Below the pieces are notes generated by a model, which did no database searches, was not told the origin of the DNA, and was given only the letters and a program-made list of their open reading frames with translations. Positions 7,307 to 10,000 of a stretch of 10,000 nt of DNA are shown here, piece after piece. The first letter of the stretch is position 1. Every line of letters starts with the position of its first letter. This stretch comes from Stramonita haemastoma (Eukaryota; Mollusca; Gastropoda; Neogastropoda; Muricidae): NCBI GenBank assembly GCA_030674155.1, contig CM060324.1, positions 61,642,329 to 61,652,328 on the forward strand. Direction: 5' to 3'. Both the position numbers and the translations under genes were made by a program.

Positions 7307-7646
7307 GGGATAACCTAGTGGTCAGAACATTGCGCTCGCAGTTTGACGACCCAGGTTCGAAGGGATTTTTCTCCTGGAGTTAACATCAGTGCTGACTCCA
7401 CTCTCCACAAAAGTCCTTCGGATGAGACTATAAACCGAGGTCCCGTGTGTGTGCGAACGCACGCAGAACATCTTGCGCACACGTTAAACCCTCTTCCGCT
7501 TTTCGTAAGAGTAGGCCATCGTGTGCCGGTGGGGAACATATGACACGATTGACAAAACTGCATACACACGGGAACTGGATGTTAGAAAAAGCACAAGAGT
7601 GCTTATCCCATTATCCTGGATATAAAAGAATTAAATAAAAAAAAAA
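7307..7646 (+). mobile_element. tRNA-derived SINE with damaged B-box (copy 5)
   Basis: The head GGGATAACCTAGTGGTCAGA and GCGCTCGCAGTTTGACGACC match the family. A deletion of about ten bases in the T-arm leaves CAGGTTCGAAGGGATTTTTC, removing half of the B-box. The body has GTCCTTCGGATGAGACTATA, ACCGAGGTCCCG and GTAAGAGTAGGCCATCG. The tail has AACTGGATGTTAGAAAAAGC, hairpin AAGCAC-AAGA-GTGCTT (7589-7604), TTATCCTGGATATAAAAG, and an A-rich end to about 7646. Non-coding. Confidence 0.9.
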
Positions 7647-7793
7647 TCCCCCCTCCCCCTACTTCCTATGTCCTCAGTCTGAAGGACTGATCAGGGTGTT
7701 GATGTTGGGGGGCTCTGTCTGGGTTTGTATTGTCCGTGTTATTAAGTATTTTTGAATAGAAAAGAAAATATTAAGAAAAGTATACAAAAGAGA
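7647..7793. other. Unannotated spacer
   Basis: Short unique-looking sequence between the SINE tail and the minus-strand LINE tail. Nothing recognised. Confidence 0.5.
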
Positions 7794-7895
7794 GTGAATG
7801 AATGAATGATCTTTATTTTTCAAGGGTTACAGAGTAAGCATTACATACTTTTTTCATCTGGCCGTTGCCCTGATCAGGGAATAACTCTAGATAGA
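7794..7895 (-). mobile_element. LINE 3' tail, 5'-truncated
   Basis: Minus strand: CCTGATCAGGGCAACGGCCA, GATGAAAAAAG, a hairpin pairing 7836-7840 (AAGCA) with 7846-7850 (TACTT, one G-U), TTACTCTGTAACCC, AAAAATAAAG and a terminal (ATTC)n run near 7795-7808. This arrangement parallels the tail at 8018-8110 and the SINE 3' ends. Only about 90 bp is present, consistent with strong 5' truncation during target-primed reverse transcription. Confidence 0.7.
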
Positions 7896-7944
7896 GTAAG
7901 TGAGTGAGTGAGTGAGAGAGTGAGTGAGAAAGAGAGAGAGAGAG

Positions 7945-8017
<73 letters not shown>
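7896..8017. repeat. (GAGT)n and (GA)n microsatellite
   Basis: GAGT-type tetramers (to about 7929) merge into GA dinucleotides to 8017. It separates two LINE 3' tails that lie in the same orientation. Confidence 0.95.
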
Positions 8018-8021
<4 letters not shown>

Positions 8022-8110
8022 ATTGAATTGAATTGAATTGAATTAATTTTATTTTCAGAAGGTGATAGAGTAAGCATGACAATTGCTTTTTTACATCCAG
8101 CCTTCTATAA
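8018..8110 (-). mobile_element. LINE 3' tail, probably the terminus of the LINE to the right
   Basis: Minus strand: GGCTGGATGTAAAAAAGCAA, hairpin AAGCA/TGCTT (8084-8088 with 8072-8076), TTACTCTATCACC, AAAATAAAATT and an (ATTCA)n terminus at 8021-8044. The stretch CTGGATGTAAAAAAGCA (8084-8100) is identical to the SINE tail at 4609-4625. The coding remnant at 8842-10000 lies upstream in the same orientation, so this may be that element's own 3' end, with microsatellites inserted or expanded in the 3' UTR. Confidence 0.7.
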
Positions 8111-8375
<265 letters not shown>

Positions 8376-8531
8376 TACAAAGAGAGAAATTATGAACAAT
8401 TTTTTACCAGGGTAATGAGAAAATTAAAATAAACAAGCCATTACCTAACAACAACACTAAATACCCAAAAGCAAAGAGACTCCCCCCCCCCCCTATTTCC
8501 CCTTATTGAGGACAACACAGAACAAAGAAAA

Positions 8532-8567
<36 letters not shown>

Positions 8568-8841
8568 ATGTTTGTATCATAAGAAAATATCACAAAACGC
8601 ATACACCTGCACGCACACACGCACTCAATCTCATATCAAAACATACTGATCACTGCATGCTGCATATGCACGACAAGTGGATGATGCACTGTATGGATAA
8701 TTATACAATAAAAACTACTTTAAAATGTGAAATACGCAAGTTTTTGATCAATACGCTTCAACTAACAAAACACTCGTATATGACGTAAGTCTTTAGCTTA
8801 GCATTATAGTAGCAATAAAGACAGGAAATACAAACTATTGA
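8376..8841. other. Possible LINE 3' UTR with C-run and poly-A
   Basis: No open frame of note. Contains a C12 run at 8482-8493 and an A-tract at about 8534-8565 (T-tract on the minus strand). Sequence next to the stop codon at 8842 is likely minus-strand LINE 3' UTR. The poly-A/T tract could mark an insertion boundary inside it. Confidence 0.35.
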
Positions 8842-10000
8842 CTAGGTTAACTCATTTTTCAATGAATGCATAAGATGACATTTATAAGCACGTTTAAATG
8901 ACAAGATACTGCTGGCATTTTTTATGCATTCTGGCAACGTGTTCCATAGAACTCCTCCTGAGTAGGAAAGGCTAGTTTTGTACATGTCAATCCTTGGTTT
9001 CCGAATCAGTATATTGTTCGTGTATTTTGACTGATTAAGGGGAAATCTTGCAGTCACAGTAGTTGGAGCGAGTTCGTTCATTATTCGATACATTGTAACA
9101 GCTTTATTGTATTCGAGCTGGTAATTTAAGGGGAGGATATCTAGTTTAATGTAATCTTGAGGTGACAAGCTAGAAGATTTTAACAGTATGAGTTTAAGAG
9201 CTCTCTTGTGGATCCTTAAAAGAGGTTTTAAGTTGTTACCACTGCTTAAGTCATACAACGTTGAAGCATAATCAATGATAGATTGTATATGAGCATGATA
9301 AAATTGTTTACGAGCATTGAGATCTAAATAATGTTTAATTTTTGAAAGTTGATATACCTTTTGTGAGATTCGCTTGCATAGGCTGTCAATATGGGATGAC
9401 CAGCTGAGATTGTTATCAATAATGACTCCCAATACTCGATGAGTGTTAACTTCAATGATAGCGTTATTACCAAGATAAATATCCAATCCAATCCAAAGCC
9501 TTTTTATGCCTTCTTGGCATGTAGGGCAGCAACAAAGGTTCTCCACTCCTGCCTGTCTTGGGCCAGTTTCTGAATGGTAAGATAAATATGAGGCATGAGA
9601 AAAGAGAACTAAACAAAGAACTAAGAACAAAGAACTAAACGCTATTTTAGAAAGCGGGAAGATCTGATGGCACAGGTTAATCAGTTTTATCCAGTGTTCC
9701 ACAGAGACCTGCCCTGATGGGCAGTCGTTGAGTCCAACATGTATTATAAGGGCTTTGATATTGTCATTAACTGGCTGTTGAGCCAGCCAACACTCTAGAT
9801 CCAAGCTGGACATTCCTGAAACGCAGATCTTATGCATGTTATAGGAGCGCAGAGCAAGTCTGTTGAGGTCTACACGCTTTATAGTAGAGTCACCAATAAG
9901 GAGTGCTGTTGCTTGATGATTAACAGATAAAGTCTGGAGTATTTCCTGTGGGGATTGTTTGTAGGTTCCTTCAGGATTTGAGGTTTTGAACTGTTCATCA
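8842..10000 (-). pseudogene. Internally deleted LINE: SGNH-esterase-like segment joined to RT C-terminus
   Basis: The frame is open from the window edge (first full codon at 9999) to TAG at 8842-8844, so the 331-residue version starting at the ATG at 9837 is only an internal Met. Upstream of that Met the frame reads ALLIGDSTIKRVDLNRL, an SGNH block I with the nucleophile Ser, followed by ALIIHVGLNDC, matching block III with the Asn. The last catalytic block (DxxH) is absent. After a short repeated junction and a 96-bp foreign insert, the frame continues as RVLGVIIDNNLSWSSHI, ARKQFYHAHIQSIIDYASTL and GGVLWNTLPECI, typical of the C-terminal region after the polymerase core in CR1/L2-like non-LTR retrotransposons. 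The endonuclease and the catalytic RT motifs are missing. Esterase domains in ORF1 of CR1-like LINEs are established; this looks like ORF1 joined to the ORF2 end by deletion. Dead copy. Confidence 0.8.
9472..9589 (-). mobile_element. 96-bp 5'-truncated LINE end with 11-bp target-site duplication
   Basis: AAGATAAATAT occurs at 9472-9482 and again at 9579-9589, flanking a 96-bp insert at 9483-9578. On the minus strand the insert encodes, in its own frame from 9569, KLAQDRQEWRTFVAALHAKK, then A and TAA (9504-9506). It ends in AAAAAGGCTT and TTGGA repeats. This resembles the extreme C-terminus and short-repeat tail of an RTE-like LINE, from memory. It has no relation to the surrounding CR1-like sequence, so it is a nested insertion. 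Confidence 0.75.

Overview
This is repeat-rich animal genomic DNA with no bacterial-style gene organisation. There are dense (GA)n, (CA)n, (GACA)n and (ACCT)n microsatellites, several homopolymeric G/C tracts, a recurring tRNA-derived SINE family and LINE retrotransposon debris. The SINE body (a block resembling TTCGGATGAGACTATAAACC) and the style of the reverse-transcriptase C-terminus suggest a lophotrochozoan, most likely a gastropod mollusc. That assignment is from memory of such repeats and was not checked by search.

Layout. 1-1011: no recognisable gene. 1012-1344: a 30-bp minisatellite whose minus strand is one open frame of a decapeptide (TLEKVKAADI-like). 1677-1960: GA/GACA microsatellite and poly-G. 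1961-3056: two-part SINE copy split by a large ACCT array, then a second near-full SINE copy. 3091-4329: a compact retroelement with one intact 302-codon ORF, an AATAAA and a short TTCGAG-repeat tail, sitting inside a 12-bp-period CT array. 4603-4660: an isolated SINE/LINE 3' tail. 4671-6273: microsatellites separated by unannotatable DNA. 6484-7646: two more SINE copies around a different, minus-strand tRNA-like repeat. 7794-10000: minus-strand LINE material, namely a short 3' tail, a second 3' tail, and an internally deleted coding region joining an SGNH-esterase-like segment to the C-terminal part of a reverse transcriptase, with a 96-bp piece of an unrelated LINE inserted at the join.

How the parts relate. 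The SINE copies and the minus-strand LINE tails share a 3' block (CTGGATGTAAAAAAGCA, 17 identical bases between 4609-4625 and the complement of 8084-8100) followed by a small hairpin. This is the expected signature of a SINE mobilised by the machinery of that LINE family. Several retroelement 3' ends run directly into CT-rich arrays in the sense orientation. In the clearest case, removing the 1,239-bp ORF-bearing element restores the exact 12-bp register of the array. No host gene, rRNA or functional tRNA could be supported. The one intact reading frame of substance (3171-4079) is probably a mobile-element protein of unknown function.
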